From a virus, in IMG/VR virus record IMGVR_UViG_3300014494_000029, positions 1-24,207 of that record: 24,207 nucleotides of DNA; one strand, given 5' to 3'. The notes under the pieces are model-generated. The model did not search any database. It saw only the letters and a list, made by a program, of their open reading frames with translations, and was not told where the DNA came from. The position numbers and the translations under genes are program-made. This document shows, piece after piece, positions 22,372-24,207 of the stretch. Numbering within the stretch: position 1 is the first letter of the stretch; the number at the start of each line of letters is the position of its first letter.

Positions 22372-23655
22372 CTAAGCGATACCCCCTGCCGAAGACAGTG
22401 GCTGAGCGAACGGGTTTGCCCCAGGCCCAAAACTCATTACAGCATATCGTAGCGCATCGCAAGCGTCGTCACCAACCTCAATCGGACGTTCCTGCAAGCC
22501 GCCGCCTCGGGCGGGCATCCAGACGTAGCCCGGCATCTCGGAGAGCAGGCCGGAGCAGGCCGGGGCTACCGTTAGGCCGTGAGCGATGGCCTCGGTCACG
22601 GCGTTGATGCCCGGCAGCACATCGTTTGTCGCGGGCTGCATCGGTATCCCTGCTCGCTGGCATTGGAGGATGTGCTCCGGCTGGGACGGGTCCGCGTAGA
22701 ACATCTCGACTTCATAGCGGTCGCGCAGCTCAATCAGGTACGGGATAACGTCGCCCACGGTCGCGCCGTGCTCGTAAACCTCCGCCAGGACTGAGAGCTT
22801 GCCCTCCGAAACCTGCCCGACGATCTCACACGCGAACGCATGGACGAAGCCCCAGTCAACGCCGGCATGGACGTGGCGGAACGGACCTTCGACGCTCCGT
22901 ATCTGCGAGTCTGAGAGCGTCCAGATCGTGCCCTCTGCCTGTACCCACAGCCCTTGTGCGAGTCGCTTGGCATCGGCTGAGTCGCCCATCGACGCAAGGC
23001 GCACGGCGTAGTCGTCGGGCAGGAAGGCGTTATCGCGCAGGTCGATGTACTCGTGCCCCTCCCCAGGAGCGAAGTGCAGTTTGAGCCAGTGGCGCGGCCA
23101 TGCCGGGTTCGTCACGGCTGCCAGCTGGCGGTACGGGAGCGTCTGTCTGCGTATACGGCCACCGACCATGATCCAGTCTGTTTGGTCTAGTTGGATCGCC
23201 TCATCTACGCCTGCCCAGTCCAGGTTGGCCGAGCCGATCTTCGACGGCTGCCCGGTAGTGGGGTCGTGGTCAAGCCCCAAGAACCACAGTCTTGAGGGTT
23301 TGGAGCGCGAGCCGAAGTCCACCCAATGCTCGGACATGTTGCGATGCACGAGTAGCTCAGGCTTGGCTACCTCCGTCCAGAACGTGCGCTCTGTCGTCAG
23401 CGCAAGGTCTTTGTGCACCTTGCGGATGATCGCCAGTTCGGCGCCGGGGTAGGAGAGCCCGAGCCACCACGCTTTCTCTACCAGCACGCGGCTCTTGCCT
23501 GAGCCCATCTGTCCGCTGCCCAACAGCTCGGGCGACTCGCTCTCGAAGAACCGCCGATGCTCGGGACTGGCCCATGTCTGCGGGTAGGGGATGTGGACGG
23601 AGCCCCGCGGGCCGCTTACCGCCAGGCGATCATAGACAGCCTGCTCGAAGCCCAT
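22372..23655 (-). CDS. terL: Large terminase subunit (packaging ATPase/nuclease)
   Basis: The 427-residue protein has an N-terminal ATPase with Walker A (GSGQMGSGKS, 46-55), Walker B (LDWAGVDEA, D151-E152) and a coupling segment near AAVTNPAW. The C-terminal RNase-H-like nuclease has its metal-binding acids at D267 (VDWGF), D322 (YADPSQPE) and D396-D400 (VGDDACDALRYAV). This is full length for a terminase of this type. It pumps DNA into the prohead through the portal and cuts it. The ATG overlaps the small-subunit stop by one base (TAATG). The call is firm. Confidence 0.95.
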   Translation of the reverse strand: MGFEQAVYDRLAVSGPRGSVHIPYPQTWASPEHRRFFESESPELLGSGQMGSGKSRVLVEKAWWLGLSYPGAELAIIRKVHKDLALTTERTFWTEVAKPELLVHRNMSEHWVDFGSRSKPSRLWFLGLDHDPTTGQPSKIGSANLDWAGVDEAIQLDQTDWIMVGGRIRRQTLPYRQLAAVTNPAWPRHWLKLHFAPGEGHEYIDLRDNAFLPDDYAVRLASMGDSADAKRLAQGLWVQAEGTIWTLSDSQIRSVEGPFRHVHAGVDWGFVHAFACEIVGQVSEGKLSVLAEVYEHGATVGDVIPYLIELRDRYEVEMFYADPSQPEHILQCQRAGIPMQPATNDVLPGINAVTEAIAHGLTVAPACSGLLSEMPGYVWMPARGGGLQERPIEVGDDACDALRYAVMSFGPGANPFAQPLSSAGGIA

Positions 23656-24207
23656 TAGTTGCGGCTTCCGGGTAGCACCTTCACCCGTACCAGTTCGTCC
23701 ATTGCGTCCATCTTGCGCCGCTCAAACTCGGCATCCGGCAAGCCTTCCAGCGCCCGCACGATGACACGCGCCACTAGATCGGCCTGCGCCTCTACCAGCG
23801 CGATCTCGCGCTCTGCGATGCCTGCCTTGATGGCTTCCTTGGCGTAGTTGGCGAGGCGGTCGCACCACTCGCCGTAGAGCTTCACCAGCGCCCGTACGTC
23901 TTCGCGGATCGTGACGACGCGCGAGTGCACCTCAGTAAGCTCGCCGTCCATCTCGACTGAGATGTCTGTGGCGCGTGCGGATACCTCCGACGCGTTCAGG
24001 GTGAGGTTGACTCCCATGCCGCCGGCCTGCTCGCGGAGGAATGCGACGTTGCCGGCTGCCTCTGACACCAGATCGAGCAACGCTTGCTGTGGGTTGGTGG
24101 CTATCGGCTGGCCCAGCCTTGCGAGCGCTTTGGTCGCGCCCTCAGTCGCAGCAGCGCGCGTCATGCCCGCGGTTGAGCCAAGGTGGAGCTTGCACAGCCC
24201 AGTGCTA
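23655..24207 (-). CDS. Small terminase subunit-like protein (partial at right edge)
   Basis: A frame with internal ATG at 24164 continues upstream without a stop to the window edge. The extra residues read ...CKLHLGSTAG before MTRAAATEGATKALARLGQP. This C-x3-H-x-G context matches proteins preceding TerL in many phages of high-G+C hosts, in which an N-terminal Cys-rich knuckle (ending in C..HGG) precedes 'ALARLGRPI...P..ALL.LV.EAAGNV..LRE'. The true start therefore probably lies outside the window and the first Cys residues are missing. Residues 23-48 counted from the internal Met (ATNPQQALLDLV, SEAAGNVAFLRE) are the best-conserved part. A charged helical tail spans about 100-160 (EREIALVEAQADLVARVIVR). 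Its place directly before TerL supports DNA recognition for packaging. Confidence is high for family, moderate for function. Confidence 0.78.
   Translation of the reverse strand, partial: STGLCKLHLGSTAGMTRAAATEGATKALARLGQPIATNPQQALLDLVSEAAGNVAFLREQAGGMGVNLTLNASEVSARATDISVEMDGELTEVHSRVVTIREDVRALVKLYGEWCDRLANYAKEAIKAGIAEREIALVEAQADLVARVIVRALEGLPDAEFERRKMDAMDELVRVKVLPGSRN

Noticed and set aside
1-24207. tRNA, integrase, attachment site or insertion sequence
   Set aside because: I saw no cloverleaf-like segment, recombinase motif, transposase or flanking inverted repeats by eye; a tRNA scan was not possible.

Overview
The window is the late (structural) region of a high-G+C, tailed double-stranded DNA phage or a close prophage relative. 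All credible genes lie on the minus strand, so the biological reading order runs from about 24207 down to 1. The tail genes are those of a long non-contractile (siphovirus-type) tail: tape measure, tail tube and a frameshifted chaperone pair, with no sheath or baseplate wedge. No integrase, repressor, tRNA or replication gene is visible, so lifestyle cannot be judged. The host is unknown. High G+C and an 'LLDTR...VTVTNP...DLILDVTGYF' surface-protein module on one protein fit an actinobacterial-type host, but this is inference.

Packaging and head (24207-16847): small terminase (cut by the window edge), large terminase, three very small genes (Cys-rich tail, coiled coil, single-pass membrane), a portal/ParB-like/MuF fusion, a prohead protease and an HK97-fold major capsid protein with a built-in N-terminal coiled-coil scaffold.

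Accessory cassette (16782-10929): between the capsid gene and the head-tail connector, where structural genes usually follow directly, sit eight tightly coupled genes. They are four recognisable GT-A-type glycosyltransferases, a fifth GT-A-like protein, one GT-B (GT4) glycosyltransferase, an NAD-dependent sugar epimerase/dehydratase and an asparagine-synthase-type ATP pyrophosphatase with no glutaminase domain. This is the most unusual block of the window. It looks like a complete pathway that builds and attaches a decorated, possibly amidated, glycan, most simply to virion proteins. A strong hairpin separates it from the capsid gene.

Tail (10932-2921): connector, HK97 gp10-like protein, tail completion protein, tail tube protein, chaperone G and its -1 frameshift extension GT (slippery heptamer CCCTTTA at 7882-7876), a 602-residue tape measure, a tail hub/adhesin with a discoidin-like insertion, and a tail fibre.

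Lysis/exit (2898-769): two coiled-coil proteins each with a C-terminal membrane helix, a papain-like cysteine peptidase joined to an actinobacterial-type surface module, and a holin-like protein, closed by a rho-independent-type terminator. After it come a 97-residue unknown gene and a pentapeptide-repeat gene that runs off the left edge.

Nearly every gene pair overlaps by 4 nt (ATGA or GTGA) or abuts, so the region from the right edge to 812 reads as one translationally coupled late operon.
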